Source: Oceanisphaera arctica (lineage in GTDB: Bacteria; Pseudomonadota; Gammaproteobacteria; Enterobacterales; Aeromonadaceae). Taken from it: 64,000 nucleotides of DNA. The DNA lies in NCBI RefSeq assembly GCF_002936955.1, contig NZ_MPZM01000012.1:1-64000 (forward strand), read 5' to 3'. The translations under genes and the position numbers were made by a program. This document shows, piece by piece, positions 45,760-56,930 of the stretch. Position 1 is the stretch's first letter. The number at the start of each line of letters is the position of its first letter. The notes under the pieces are model-generated. The model did not search any database, had not been told where the DNA came from, and saw only the letters and a list, made by a program, of their open reading frames with translations.

Positions 45760-46959
45760 TTACTTGATCCAGATGGGGTTGGAGTAAGCCCGGTTGCCCT
45801 GCTTGTCTTCCACTACCCACTGCATCCAGGTGCGCTTGGGCGGCACCGGTACGCCGGTTCTGAACCACTTGGCACCGTTAATTTTCCAGCCGGCTACCTG
45901 CTTGCCGTCCAGCCAGACCTCGGCCTTGGCCAGCCCTACACCAGAGCGGAATTCAACCTGGGTTTCACTGTAAGGTGTCGCCTCGCCACCGAAGTTGGTG
46001 GTGATGGGGTAAACCTCGGGACCAAAGCTGACGAAGCTGTGACCGCGAGCTGCGGCACTGGCAAAATCGGCGGTAATACGGCCCTTGGGAGTATAAGCGT
46101 AGAGCTTGCCACTGTTGTGCCGTGCATCCTTCAGCAGGGGGCCGGCATTCAGGTAAACGCGCTCGCCCCGGTTCCAACGCTGGCGCATTACCGACAAATA
46201 GGACTCGAAGTTACCGGTCATCGGCTTCAGATCAAATAACCCCAATTCGGCCTGAGGGCTGGAGGTGGTGTACATCTCTTTATCAGACAACAGATTACCC
46301 AGCGAGCCGGCACTGAGCCAGGCGGTGAAGTCACCATTCTGAACCGCAGCAGAAGAGCGGCGCAGATCATCGGTTTCATACAATTCGTTCAGACTGTTCT
46401 GCAGCTGGGCCGCAGTCCAGTGGCTGTGCACCATGCGCGTCATGTCGTTATAGCTGGGTAAGTCCGGATTAACCGGCTCGTTACGCTGCAATCGATAACC
46501 GGCAAACAGGGTTTCCTTTGCCGGATCCAGCATTTTAGTGCTGAGCTTGATGCCGGGGTAGTCTTTGTCCACCTCGTAACGGCTCAGCAGACGATGTCCG
46601 TTCCATTTACGCGTCAGCTCAATCACCAGCTGCTCCGGGGTATGCTTGACCACCTCCAGCTTTTCAACGGCCAGCTCGCCCTCGCCGGGAACGAAATCAA
46701 CCGACTCGACAAGATCCGCGCCAAAGACACCATTTTCCACCATGGCCAGATCCACAATCCCGCCCCGGGAAAGGGCAAAGGTGAAATGCGGAGTACGAAC
46801 GGTCATATCATCGGCACCGCGGGCATCACCACCGGCAATCTGGGTCGGGCCATGCACTACTTCAATACCGGCAGGCGGTGCATTCTTTGCGGAGTTGGAT
46901 GAACAGGCAGTCAAAACCATGGCGGCCAGCAGCGACAGGCCGGATTGATAAAAGCGCAT
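45760..46959 (-). CDS. Lipoprotein of unknown function with a CehA/McbA-like C-terminal part
   Basis: I start it at MRFYQSGLSLLAAMVLTACSSN, a lipoprotein signal with lipobox LTAC; the open frame extends 30 codons upstream. The mature protein has about 380 residues and begins with a Ser/Asn/Ala linker. No catalytic motif was recognised. The end, with ARGHSFVSFGP and WVVEDKQGNRAYSNPIWIK, recalls the C-terminal domain of CehA/McbA-type PHP hydrolases, but the metal-binding PHP part is not seen. The Cys is followed by Ser, so outer-membrane sorting is likely. Function is open. Confidence 0.75.
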   Translation of the reverse strand: MRFYQSGLSLLAAMVLTACSSNSAKNAPPAGIEVVHGPTQIAGGDARGADDMTVRTPHFTFALSRGGIVDLAMVENGVFGADLVESVDFVPGEGELAVEKLEVVKHTPEQLVIELTRKWNGHRLLSRYEVDKDYPGIKLSTKMLDPAKETLFAGYRLQRNEPVNPDLPSYNDMTRMVHSHWTAAQLQNSLNELYETDDLRRSSAAVQNGDFTAWLSAGSLGNLLSDKEMYTTSSPQAELGLFDLKPMTGNFESYLSVMRQRWNRGERVYLNAGPLLKDARHNSGKLYAYTPKGRITADFASAAARGHSFVSFGPEVYPITTNFGGEATPYSETQVEFRSGVGLAKAEVWLDGKQVAGWKINGAKWFRTGVPVPPKRTWMQWVVEDKQGNRAYSNPIWIK

Positions 46960-47139
46960 CTTGAAGAAACCCTGAATAAAGGAACGACGATGAAGCAGCG
47001 ATTCTGACAGCTCCTTGCCAGAACTCAAGCTCCGCAAAAAAGAACCCACTGCCGTGGAATAGCGCCAGCCCCGTTAACTCCGGCATGCCTAGCAAATGCC
47101 ATGTAACGGCCCGCTTGGCGCCGCGACGAACGGGGTCGC

Positions 47140-47532
47140 TCAGGGCTCGTTTTGCTCCAACCAGGCCCTGGCATCCTGCAGATGCTCGAAATACTGCACC
47201 TGACTACTGAGCAAAAACCAGTCCACCACCATGGCCATCAGCTTTTCCCTGAGATCGACCCCCACTATCGCCAGCTTGCTGAACTCATCACCATGCTTAC
47301 GGGTAAACTGAATATCTTCCCACAGGGCCCGGGCCTCCCAGCCGTTGAAGTCAATCATGTCTACCAGGGCCTTGATCCTGGGGCTGTCCATGCCAACCAG
47401 AGCCTGTTCGAGCTCTTGCTCCATCTCCTTGAAGTCGTCGTAGGCGATATCGCCATAAATCTTGATGGTGAGCCACAGGGTATGGTTATCCTGCTTGCTC
47501 ATCTCAACGGACATGCCGTGTGCTTCCAACAT
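47140..47532 (-). CDS. SpoIIAA/STAS-like protein
   Basis: This 130-residue soluble protein resembles the SpoIIAA-like family (PF11964): LWLTIKIYGDIAYDDFKEMEQELEQALVG, followed by KALVDMIDFNGWEARALWEDIQFTRKHGDEFSKLAIVG and a C-terminal FEHLQDARAWL. Members occur widely in proteobacteria and their role is unknown; a STAS-like fold is inferred. It stands alone, divergent from the next gene. Confidence 0.8.
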   Translation of the reverse strand: MLEAHGMSVEMSKQDNHTLWLTIKIYGDIAYDDFKEMEQELEQALVGMDSPRIKALVDMIDFNGWEARALWEDIQFTRKHGDEFSKLAIVGVDLREKLMAMVVDWFLLSSQVQYFEHLQDARAWLEQNEP

Positions 47533-47707
47533 AATGGCTGCTCCCTGATGTGTGCCTCATGGTCATAATTATGGTCGCTACCGCCGCTTGCGCCTTTGAT
47601 TGTCGCTAAAAAGTGACTAAAAATGACTTCCCGCCAATTTCAGCTTGCCTGAAGATCCCGTTGCAGGCAGCCTGACGCGAATATTGGTTTCCTGGAGTTT
47701 TAAGTCC

Positions 47708-48280
47708 GTGCGCAAAACAAAATATGTGCTGTTATTACTGATCCTGGGCGCTGTCGGCTACGTCGTGGCCGCCCCCTGGTTAACCGCCTACCAGATCAGC
47801 GACGCCGTCGACCAACGCGACAGCGCGGCGCTGGCCGAACAGGTGGAATTCGACAGCGTGCGCCTGAGCCTGAAGCAACAACTAAACAGCCGGGTGTTGC
47901 GCGAGCTGGGCGCAGATAACAAACAAAACCCCTTCGCCGCCCTCGGCGCCAGCCTGGCCAACATGATGGTGGACGGTCTGCTAGATACCTACATGACCCC
48001 GGTCGGCATAGAGCGACTGATGCGGGGAGAAACGCCAGCGCCAGGCATTCCCGAAAGCAGCCCGCTCCCGCCTTCCGATACCGGCGGCAGTAACGACTCC
48101 GATACCGGCAAGTCCGACGCCGAGCGTAAAAAACTGTTCTCGGACGCCCGCATGGGTTACCAGACGCTGGATAGATTTGTGGTGACCGTGACCGATGAAA
48201 AAGGCAGAGAAGCCGACTTTGTGTTGAGCCGGCGCGGCCTGGACTGGAAGCTGACCGCCATAGTACTGCCGCTGGACTAA
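47708..48280 (+). CDS. DUF2939-like membrane-anchored protein
   Basis: The likely start is the GTG at 47708 (VRKTKYVLLLLILGAVGYVVAAPWLTAYQI), with GGAG 10 bp upstream. One N-terminal membrane segment precedes a domain like DUF2939, with A-x-D-QRDSAALAEQVEFDSVRLSLKQQL near its start. A Ser/Asp/Gly linker (about 115-135) and a C-terminal beta-rich part (FVVTVTDEKGREADFVLSRRGLDWKLTAI) follow. It has about 190 residues and unknown function. Confidence 0.75.
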   Translation: MRKTKYVLLLLILGAVGYVVAAPWLTAYQISDAVDQRDSAALAEQVEFDSVRLSLKQQLNSRVLRELGADNKQNPFAALGASLANMMVDGLLDTYMTPVGIERLMRGETPAPGIPESSPLPPSDTGGSNDSDTGKSDAERKKLFSDARMGYQTLDRFVVTVTDEKGREADFVLSRRGLDWKLTAIVLPLD

Positions 48281-48330
48281 AGGGCCATGGGCGGTCTCCC
48301 TCGGGAGGCGCCTAGGACTAATAGTGAAGA

Positions 48331-48391
48331 CCCGGGCAGAGCCTGTGGATCGATGCCAGACTGATGATATGACTGGCGGGCCCTGCCCGGG
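48331..48391 (+). promoter_or_regulatory. Nested inverted repeats in the hmgA leader
   Basis: CCCGGGCAG (48331-48339) pairs with CTGCCCGGG (48383-48391), and inside them GCCAG (48355-48359) pairs with CTGGC (48373-48377). The structure ends 38 bp before the hmgA start and may be a terminator of the previous gene, a structured leader or an operator. Confidence 0.5.
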
Positions 48392-48429
48392 CTTCGCCGG
48401 CGCCATCTTGATCCAAGGAGAATCATGCC

Positions 48430-49560
48430 ATGCGTCACTGGTTCCAGTTTCCCATCCGTGAAGGCGACACCTCACGTCAGGCCCACTGCGACATGCCACC
48501 GGGAACCTTCGAACGAGAAATCGGCAAGGAAGGTTTTTTCGGCCCCGCCACCCACATGTACCATAGTCACCCGCCCACCGGTTGGAGTGACTGGGAAGGC
48601 CCGTTACGCCCCCGCGCCTTCGACACCAACAAGCTTCCGTCACTCGGACACAGCCCCTGGGATGCCACGCCGCTGCTGCACAACGCAAGCCTGAAGGTAC
48701 GACTCTGGCAGAGTGACAAGTCGATGAATCATCTGGTGCGTAACGGCGACGGCGACGAATGTCTGTTCGTACATCGGGGAGAGGGCCGGCTTTTTTGCGA
48801 CTACGGTCATCTGAGCTTCAGCGAAGGCGACTATATTATCCTGCCCCGCGCCACCAGCTGGCGGCTGGAGATCGAACAGCCGGTTACCCTGCTGATGATA
48901 GAGGCGACCCACGGCTCCTACATGAATGCCGAACGGGGTCTGGTCGGCCATCACGCGGTATTCGATCCGGCCATACTCGAATACCCACGCCTGGACGATG
49001 CCTTCAAGGCCCAGAGCGAGCAGCCCGGCGAGTGGCAGGTGCTGCTCAAGGCTCGGGGGCAGATAAACCGCATCTGCTTCCCCTTCAATCCGCTGGACGC
49101 CCAAGGCTGGACCGGCGATCTGACCGTGTTCAAGCTCAACTGGCGCGACATTCGCCCCTTGATGAGCCACCGTTACCACCTGCCGCCCTCGGCGCACACC
49201 ACCTTCGTCGCCAACGACTTCGTGATCTGTACCTTCGTGCCCCGACCTATCGAGTCCGATCCCGGTGCGCTCAAGGTGCCCTTCTACCACAACAACGACG
49301 ATTTTGATGAGGTCATCTTCTATCATCAGGGCAACTTCTTCAGCCGGGACAATATAGAAGCGGGCATGATCACCCTGCATCCCTGCGGCTTTACTCACGG
49401 CCCTCACCCCAAGGCCTTCGCCGCCGGCGCCAGGCACTCCCGCACCGAAACCGACGAAGTGGCGGTAATGATAGACTCACGGCTGCCGCTGGAAGTGGCA
49501 GAGCTGCCGGACGGGGTGGAAAACATCGACTATGTTAATTCGTGGCAGGTGAAATCGTAG
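48430..49560 (+). CDS. hmgA: Homogentisate 1,2-dioxygenase
   Basis: This iron enzyme opens the homogentisate ring to maleylacetoacetate in tyrosine/phenylalanine breakdown. The 376 residues form the bacterial-size enzyme. Metal-site segments FYHNNDDFDEVIFYHQGNFF and HPCGFTHGPHP are present, as is the cupin-type region ECLFVHRGEGRLFCDYGHLSFSEGDYIILPR. AAGGAG lies upstream. It is the first gene of a four-gene operon; the genes after it complete the pathway. Confidence 0.95.
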   Translation: MRHWFQFPIREGDTSRQAHCDMPPGTFEREIGKEGFFGPATHMYHSHPPTGWSDWEGPLRPRAFDTNKLPSLGHSPWDATPLLHNASLKVRLWQSDKSMNHLVRNGDGDECLFVHRGEGRLFCDYGHLSFSEGDYIILPRATSWRLEIEQPVTLLMIEATHGSYMNAERGLVGHHAVFDPAILEYPRLDDAFKAQSEQPGEWQVLLKARGQINRICFPFNPLDAQGWTGDLTVFKLNWRDIRPLMSHRYHLPPSAHTTFVANDFVICTFVPRPIESDPGALKVPFYHNNDDFDEVIFYHQGNFFSRDNIEAGMITLHPCGFTHGPHPKAFAAGARHSRTETDEVAVMIDSRLPLEVAELPDGVENIDYVNSWQVKS

Positions 49561-49597
49561 CGCTAAAGAAGGCGCTGGATACATCAAGGAGGCAATG

Positions 49598-50584
49598 GTG
49601 AAACTGGCTTCTCTGAAACAAGGTCGTGACGGCCAGCTGCTGGTGGTGTCTCGGGATCTGAGCCGGGCGGTAACCGCCGACGGCATTGCATCCACCCTGC
49701 AGGCGGCTCTGGATTACTGGGCCGAAACCGAACCGGCATTGCAGGCACTCTATCAGCAACTGAATCAGGGCGGCTGTACCGACAGCTTCGCGTTTGACCC
49801 GGCCGCCTGTGCCTCGCCCTTGCCCCGAGCCTATCAGTGGGCCGACGGCAGCGCCTACGTCAACCATGTCGAGCTGGTGCGTAAGGCCCGGGGCGCCGAG
49901 ATACCGGCCAGTTTCTGGACCGACCCGTTGATGTACCAAGGCATGTCCGATGGCTTTATAGGCCCATACGAAGACATCCGCCTGGCCGAGGAGGCCTGGG
50001 GCATCGACTTCGAAGGCGAAATCGCGGTGATCACCGACGATGTGCCTATGGGTACGACCGCAGAGCAGACAGGCTCCCATATCAAGCTGCTGATGCTGGT
50101 CAACGATGTTTCTCTGCGCAATTTGATCCCGAATGAGCTGGGCAAGGGGTTCGGTTTCTTCCAGTCCAAGCCGGCTTCCTCTTTCTCGCCGGTGGCCATC
50201 ACCCCGGACGAGCTGGGCGATGCCTGGCGAGATACCAAGGTGCATCATCGCCTGCGGGTTCATCTGAACGGCAAGCTGTTCGGCGAGCCGGATGCGGGCA
50301 CAGATATGACCTTCAACTTCGCCCGGCTGGTGGCACATATCAGCTTCAACCGGGCGCTGTGCGCCGGCACCATCATCGGCTCGGGCACAGTATCGAACAC
50401 GGATCGCAGCACCGGTTCCTGCTGCCTGGCCGAGCGGCGCATGCTGGAGATCCTGGAGCAGGGGGAAGCCAGAACACCTTTTATGAAGTTTGGCGACCGG
50501 GTGCGTATCGAGATGCTGGACGCACAGGGCCAGTCCATCTTCGGCTCCATCGATCAACAGGTGATTAAATATGAAGCTCTATGA
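49598..50584 (+). CDS. fahA: Fumarylacetoacetase
   Basis: This hydrolase splits fumarylacetoacetate into fumarate and acetoacetate. The 328-residue protein has the bacterial short form: an N-terminal cap and a FAA-hydrolase domain (about 115-320; WGIDFEGEIAVITDDVP, GFFQSKPASSFSPVAITPDELG, CAGTIIGSGTVSN). The GTG at 49598 (KLASLKQGRDGQLL) has ideal spacing to GGAGG; the ATG one codon earlier is only 2 bp from it. Confidence 0.95.
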   Translation: MKLASLKQGRDGQLLVVSRDLSRAVTADGIASTLQAALDYWAETEPALQALYQQLNQGGCTDSFAFDPAACASPLPRAYQWADGSAYVNHVELVRKARGAEIPASFWTDPLMYQGMSDGFIGPYEDIRLAEEAWGIDFEGEIAVITDDVPMGTTAEQTGSHIKLLMLVNDVSLRNLIPNELGKGFGFFQSKPASSFSPVAITPDELGDAWRDTKVHHRLRVHLNGKLFGEPDAGTDMTFNFARLVAHISFNRALCAGTIIGSGTVSNTDRSTGSCCLAERRMLEILEQGEARTPFMKFGDRVRIEMLDAQGQSIFGSIDQQVIKYEAL

Positions 50585-51239
50585 TTATGTGCGCTCTTCC
50601 GCCGCCTACCGGGTACGGATTGCGCTCAATCTAAAAGGTCTGGTCTATGAAAGTGTCCCCATTTCGCTACTGGAGGGCACCCAGCTGGGCGAAGATTACC
50701 GGGCGCTCAATCCGACTGGTCTGGTACCCAGTCTGGCTATTGATGATCAAGGAAGCGGCGAAGGCATCCTCGGCCAGTCGCTGGCCATCATCGAATATCT
50801 GGACGAATGCTATCCCGAGCCCGCCCTGATGCCGGCTACCCCGCTGAAGCGAGCCCGAACCCGGGCCCTGGCGCTGCAGATCGCCTGCGATATTCACCCG
50901 CTCAACAACCTGCGGGTACTCAAGTACCTGACCGGCGAACTCGAACTCAGCGAAGAGCAGAAAACCACCTGGTATCATCACTGGCTTAAACAGGGGCTGT
51001 CCCCGCTGGAACAACAACTGGGCGGAGATGATAGCCGCTATTGCTGCGGCGACACGCCGACCCTGGCGGACATCTGCCTGGTGCCCCAGCTTTACAATGC
51101 CCGCCGCTTCAAGCTGGATCTGACGCCTTATGCCAGGCTTGTCGCCATCGATCAGGCCTGCAATCAACTCACGGAGTTCCGGCAGGCGCATCCGGACCAA
51201 CAGCCATCTCATCCCGGCGAGAACCTGACCAGGAGGTGA
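50571..51239 (+). CDS. maiA: Maleylacetoacetate isomerase (zeta-class GST)
   Basis: The enzyme turns maleylacetoacetate into fumarylacetoacetate using glutathione. The 222 residues show the zeta-GST signature SSAAYRVRIALNLKG near residues 9-23, NPTGLVPSL, and a C-terminal helical domain (CGDTPTLADICLVPQLYNARRF). It overlaps fahA by 14 bp. Confidence 0.96.
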   Translation: MKLYDYVRSSAAYRVRIALNLKGLVYESVPISLLEGTQLGEDYRALNPTGLVPSLAIDDQGSGEGILGQSLAIIEYLDECYPEPALMPATPLKRARTRALALQIACDIHPLNNLRVLKYLTGELELSEEQKTTWYHHWLKQGLSPLEQQLGGDDSRYCCGDTPTLADICLVPQLYNARRFKLDLTPYARLVAIDQACNQLTEFRQAHPDQQPSHPGENLTRR

Positions 51240-51241
51240 AC

Positions 51242-53206
<1,965 letters not shown>

Positions 53207-53224
53207 TGAGCACAAGCCGGAGCC

Positions 53225-53725
53225 TTACCACCTGTGTCCGGACGGCGGGGAAATCACTCGATAGCCACGCTGATAGGGACGATAGTAATTGCCGCTGTGG
53301 TAGTAGTAGGGGTCGCCGCCCAGGCTGAAGCTGACATAACCGCCAGGCAGGCCGTGCACTATGGTACCCAGGGGCAGGGTCACCGAAATGTGGGCTCCCG
53401 AAGATCGGTGCTCACGGTAATAGTGACGGGGCGACTCCTGATAATAATATTGTTCTACCACTCTCACCCTGCGTGGTGCCTGGCGATAGTGGCGTTGGTA
53501 TCTGTGATGCCTGAAGTGTTTACGATGCTTGAAGTGCTTGCCGTAGTGTTTACCTTGGTGCCTGTCGTAGCCCTGATCATAACTTCGGTCGTGGCCCCGG
53601 TCATAACTTCGGCCATCGCCGCGATCATCTCTGTCTGCCAGCACCTGAGGTGCCATCAGACCGAAGGTCAGTACCCCGAGCAGAGGCAACAGGCAGCGAC
53701 GACGTTTGAACAGTTGCAGGATCAT
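53225..53725 (-). CDS. Secreted His/Tyr/Arg-rich protein, DUF6515-like end
   Basis: The 166-residue protein has a signal peptide (LLPLLGVLTFGLMAPQVLA). A charged low-complexity stretch (about 32-115) follows with repeats of DR-x-YD and K-H-x-G-K-H and very high His, Arg and Tyr. The C-terminal part (LPLGTIVHGLPGGYVSFSLGG, YYYHSGNYYRPYQRGYRVISPPSG) resembles small periplasmic proteins of the DUF6515 type. The His/Asp-rich part could bind metal; this is only inferred. It converges with acetoacetyl-CoA synthetase, 18 bp apart. Confidence 0.7.
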   Translation of the reverse strand: MILQLFKRRRCLLPLLGVLTFGLMAPQVLADRDDRGDGRSYDRGHDRSYDQGYDRHQGKHYGKHFKHRKHFRHHRYQRHYRQAPRRVRVVEQYYYQESPRHYYREHRSSGAHISVTLPLGTIVHGLPGGYVSFSLGGDPYYYHSGNYYRPYQRGYRVISPPSGHRW

Positions 53726-53912
53726 GGGTTTCTCCTCCTCTGAACAACTATCGGTATTGGGATAACCGATGAGTGTGGAGATACCTTAATTATGGGCCAT
53801 ATCCGGAGATAACGACAACCCGGCCTGACGTTGAAGTCAGCCTGTCTCTGTTGAATGCAAGCCTGTATCTGGAGTTGCCAGGAGCTATCGCCCTGTCTGA
53901 CTCAAGCGGCTT

Positions 53913-54125
53913 TTATTGATCGAGAAAACGTCCCTGCAGCATTTCACGTTCACGCTGACATTCGGCCAGGTAGATGGCGGCGACAACGGCAGAGTGAGTG
54001 TGATAATCATCAATGGCTTTGGATACCATTAATTCCAGTGTCCTGTCATTCTTGGCCATGCGAAATTTACGCAGCCAGTACAGCTTGTCGGTCAATTCCC
54101 GATCAAGGGTGTTTTCTTCTATCAT
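53913..54125 (-). CDS. Small helical protein, weakly Hha/YmoA-like
   Basis: The 70 residues are rich in charged helix formers (KLYWLRKFRMAKNDRTLELMVSKAIDDYHTH, LAECQREREML). The layout loosely recalls Hha/YmoA nucleoid-associated proteins (LR-x-x-K/R, T-L-E, then a second helix), but the conserved VWKF end is absent. I would not assign a function. An 11-bp-phased repeat array lies 42-118 bp upstream of its start. Confidence 0.5.
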   Translation of the reverse strand: MIEENTLDRELTDKLYWLRKFRMAKNDRTLELMVSKAIDDYHTHSAVVAAIYLAECQREREMLQGRFLDQ

Positions 54126-54166
54126 AGATGGGAAGTAATCCAGTGAGATAATCGAACCAGTGAAAC

Positions 54167-54243
54167 TATCAATAACCCATCAATAGCCTATCAATCAACT
54201 ATCAATAAATTATCAATAAATTATCGAGAAGTTATCAAATAGG
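54167..54243. repeat. Seven tandem 11-bp units (TATCAATAAAT family)
   Basis: Units begin at 54167, 54178, 54189, 54200, 54211, 54222 and 54233, each exactly 11 bp apart: TATCAATAACC, CATCAATAGCC, TATCAATCAAC, TATCAATAAAT twice, TATCGAGAAGT, TATCAAATAGG. The phase equals about one DNA turn, so the A/T blocks face one side. The array sits between the trpS terminator and the small gene, both on the minus strand. Confidence 0.85.
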
Positions 54244-54253
54244 TGAAGTTATC

Positions 54254-54277
54254 GAAAAAGGAGCCTTGACGGCTCCC
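54254..54277 (-). terminator. Terminator of trpS
   Basis: On the minus strand GGAGCC, loop GTCAA, GGCTCC, followed by TTTTT. It lies 8 bp beyond the trpS stop. Confidence 0.88.
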
Positions 54278-54284
54278 TTAAGTA

Positions 54285-55292
54285 TTAACGGCTTTTGGGT
54301 ACAAAGCCAATCACATCATATACCTTTTCCAGGGTCTGTACAGCCTTCACCCGGGCCTTGTCGGCGCCCAGCGTCAGGATCTTGCACAGTTCGCCTTCGT
54401 CTTCCCGCAGCTCATGGAAGCGATGCTGAATCGGCTCCAGCATGGCCAGAACCGCTTCGGCAGTCTCGGTCTTGAGGTGGCCGTACATCTTGCCCTCGAA
54501 GTGTTGCTCCAGCTCGGGAATGGAACGGCCACTGGCACCGGCCATCAGCGTCAGCAGGTTGGAGACACCGGCTTTGTTTTCCACATCGAAACGCACAGTG
54601 GGCGGATCCTGCGAGTCGGTGACCGCCCGCTTGAGCTTCTTGGCGATGACCTTGGGGTCTTCCAGCAATCCGATGAAGTTATTGACGTTGTCGTCGGACT
54701 TGGACATTTTTTTGGTCGGCTCCTGCAGGCTCATGATGCGGGCGCCGTCTGCGGGAATAAAAGGCTCGGGCACGGTGAATACCTCGCCGTAGAGCTGATT
54801 GAAACGATAGGCCACGTCCCGGGTCAGCTCCAGATGCTGCTTCTGATCGTTACCCACCGGCACCTGGCTGGTCTGATACAGCAGTATGTCCGCCGCCATC
54901 AGCGCCGGATAAGTGAACAGGCCGGCGTTGATGTTCTCCGCATAGCGGCTGGATTTATCCTTGAACTGGGTCATGCGCGACAGCTCGCCAAACTGGGTAT
55001 AGCAGTTCAGGATCCAGGACAACTCCGCATGTTCCGGCACGTGAGACTGCACAAAAATGGTGCTCTGGTCCGGGTCCAGGCCGATGGCCAGGTAAAGCGC
55101 TGCGGCATCCAGACAGGCCGCACGAAGTGCCTTGGGATCCTGGCGTACGGTAATGGCGTGCATGTCCACGATGCAGTACAGGCAGTCGTAGTCCTGCTGC
55201 ATCTTCACCCACTGGCGCAAGGCGCCCATGTAGTTGCCTATGGTCAGCTGCCCGGAAGGCTGGGCGCCGCTGAAAACAATTGGTTTAGCCAT
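54285..55292 (-). CDS. trpS: Tryptophanyl-tRNA synthetase
   Basis: TrpS charges tRNA-Trp. The start [28 protein letters not shown] at 55292 has AAAGGA upstream. The HIGH-type motif is TIGN and the KMSKS motif is KKMSKSDDN (about residue 190). The 335 residues are the normal class Ic length. It is the last gene of the pil-aro-dam-rpe-gph block and overlaps the gph stop by 8 bp. Confidence 0.97.
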   Translation of the reverse strand: MAKPIVFSGAQPSGQLTIGNYMGALRQWVKMQQDYDCLYCIVDMHAITVRQDPKALRAACLDAAALYLAIGLDPDQSTIFVQSHVPEHAELSWILNCYTQFGELSRMTQFKDKSSRYAENINAGLFTYPALMAADILLYQTSQVPVGNDQKQHLELTRDVAYRFNQLYGEVFTVPEPFIPADGARIMSLQEPTKKMSKSDDNVNNFIGLLEDPKVIAKKLKRAVTDSQDPPTVRFDVENKAGVSNLLTLMAGASGRSIPELEQHFEGKMYGHLKTETAEAVLAMLEPIQHRFHELREDEGELCKILTLGADKARVKAVQTLEKVYDVIGFVPKSR

Positions 55293-55980
55293 GATTATCC
55301 TTTCTGTGTTCATTTTTTAGCAATAGGTCGAGCAGCCCGCGAATATCGCTCATCACCCAGTCGGGGTGGCTTTCGGCAATATCCCGGCCGTAGTTGTAGC
55401 CATAAGTCAGACCCACCACCGCCATACCAGCCGCCTTGGCCGCCAGTACATCGTTTTCGGAATCACCGATCATCAAGGAGCGCGCCGGCTCGATATTCAG
55501 TTCGCGACACACATGCAGCAGCGGGGCCGGATCGGGCTTTTTCTGTGCCAGGCTGTCACCGCCCAGCACCAGTGAGAAATAATCGCTCAAGCCCGCCGCC
55601 GCCAATATGGCAGGAACAAAACGGTAAGGCTTGTTGGTGACGATAGCCAGTGTCTTGCCTGACTGATGCAGCTGTTTCAGGGTATCCAGCACACCGGGAT
55701 AAAACACCAGTTCGTGCTCGGCTACCCCTTCATAGGCGACGTCGAAAGCCATTCGCGCCTGTTGCTGCTGTGCTGCATCCGGTTCACACCCGAGCGCCGC
55801 GATGAGGGCCCGCCGTACCAGCATATCGGCACCGTTACCCACCCAGTTGCGCACCGCCAGCTCTTCCGCCGGGCCATGCCCCTGCTGCTCCAGCATGCGG
55901 TTTACCGCCAGCCGAAGCTGGGGCACGCTGTCGATCAGGGTACCGTCAAGATCAAACTGGACCAGTTCAATCTTATCCAC
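55285..55980 (-). CDS. gph: Phosphoglycolate phosphatase
   Basis: Gph is a HAD-family enzyme that removes 2-phosphoglycolate. The nucleophile motif is [10 protein letters not shown], motif II is IVTNKP, and the C-terminal motif is [14 protein letters not shown]. The GTG at 55980 ([15 protein letters not shown]) overlaps the rpe end by 8 bp and fits the family start; the longer frame runs inside rpe. About 231 residues. Confidence 0.94.
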   Translation of the reverse strand: MDKIELVQFDLDGTLIDSVPQLRLAVNRMLEQQGHGPAEELAVRNWVGNGADMLVRRALIAALGCEPDAAQQQQARMAFDVAYEGVAEHELVFYPGVLDTLKQLHQSGKTLAIVTNKPYRFVPAILAAAGLSDYFSLVLGGDSLAQKKPDPAPLLHVCRELNIEPARSLMIGDSENDVLAAKAAGMAVVGLTYGYNYGRDIAESHPDWVMSDIRGLLDLLLKNEHRKDNHG

Positions 55981-56647
55981 GTACTTTGGCCAGTTCGCTG
56001 CGCATCTGGTCGATAACCGTCTTGTAGTCGGGCTGGCTGAAGATGGCGGAGCCGGCCACAAACATGTCGGCACCGGCCTCGGCGATGGCGCGAATATTGT
56101 CGACCTTGACGCCACCGTCTATTTCCAGACGGATGTTGCGACCGCTTTCATCGATGCGACGACGGACCTGACGCAGCTTGTCTAGGGTTCCGTCGATAAA
56201 AGACTGTCCACCAAAACCGGGGTTGACCGACATCAGCAGGATCACGTCCACCTTGTCCATCACGTAATCCAGGTAGCTGAGCGGGGTTGCCGGGTTGAAC
56301 ACCAGGCCGGCCTGACAGCCCTGTTCCTTGATCAGTCCCAGGGTGCGATCGATATGATCGGACGCCTCAGGATGAAAGGTAATGATGGAGGCACCGGCCT
56401 CGGCAAACTGCGGCACCAGGCTGTCTACCGGTTTGACCATCAGGTGAACATCGATGGCCGCCTGAATGCCGTAGTCGCGCAGCGCCTTGCATACCATGGG
56501 GCCTATGGTCAGGTTGGGCACGTAATGGTTGTCCATCACATCGAAGTGCACCACATCGGCGCCCGCTTGAAGAACCTGGGCCACATCGTCACCCAGGCGG
56601 GCAAAGTCGGCGGAAAGAATAGAGGGGGCAATCAGGTAGTCGGTCAT
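55973..56647 (-). CDS. rpe: Ribulose-phosphate 3-epimerase
   Basis: Rpe interconverts ribulose-5-phosphate and xylulose-5-phosphate. The TIM-barrel protein starts [19 protein letters not shown] (ATG 56647, with AAGGGA upstream) and contains [35 protein letters not shown] and EIDGGV, all active-site segments. 224 residues. Confidence 0.97.
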   Translation of the reverse strand: MTDYLIAPSILSADFARLGDDVAQVLQAGADVVHFDVMDNHYVPNLTIGPMVCKALRDYGIQAAIDVHLMVKPVDSLVPQFAEAGASIITFHPEASDHIDRTLGLIKEQGCQAGLVFNPATPLSYLDYVMDKVDVILLMSVNPGFGGQSFIDGTLDKLRQVRRRIDESGRNIRLEIDGGVKVDNIRAIAEAGADMFVAGSAIFSQPDYKTVIDQMRSELAKVRG

Positions 56648-56752
56648 CAAAGTTCCCTTGAGCGCAAAAAACCGTCCAATTCTACCCCAGTGTCCGGTGA
56701 TTCTCTAGCAAGCCGTCTATGCTTGGCTCAAGTTGGGCCAAGCGAGGACATA

Positions 56753-56929
56753 ATGAGCTGGAAACACAGGCTACAGGCGGTGGTGGCGGCGTTGTTTGGC
56801 GTGCAGTCACAGCAGAACCGGCAACAGCAGTTCAGCGGCAGCCCCTGGCCCTATCTGGGCCTGGGAGCGCTTGCCATCGTCGGGCTGGTGGTTATCTTGC
56901 TGCTGGTGGTACGGCTGGTACTGGCGTGA
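56753..56929 (+). CDS. DUF2970 small membrane protein
   Basis: A 58-residue protein starting MSWKHRLQAVVAALFGVQSQ, with GAGGA upstream. The A-x-FGVQSQQNRQQQF segment followed by one C-terminal membrane helix (LGALAIVGLVVILLLVVRLVL) is the DUF2970 pattern. Function unknown. It converges with dam, the stop codons being 1 bp apart. Confidence 0.85.
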   Translation: MSWKHRLQAVVAALFGVQSQQNRQQQFSGSPWPYLGLGALAIVGLVVILLLVVRLVLA

Positions 56930-56930
56930 G

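Noticed and set aside
51041-51241. N-terminal extension of acetoacetyl-CoA synthetase into maiA
   Set aside because: The extra 67 codons lie in another frame of maiA and lack family similarity; the ATG at 51242 has an AGGAGG site.
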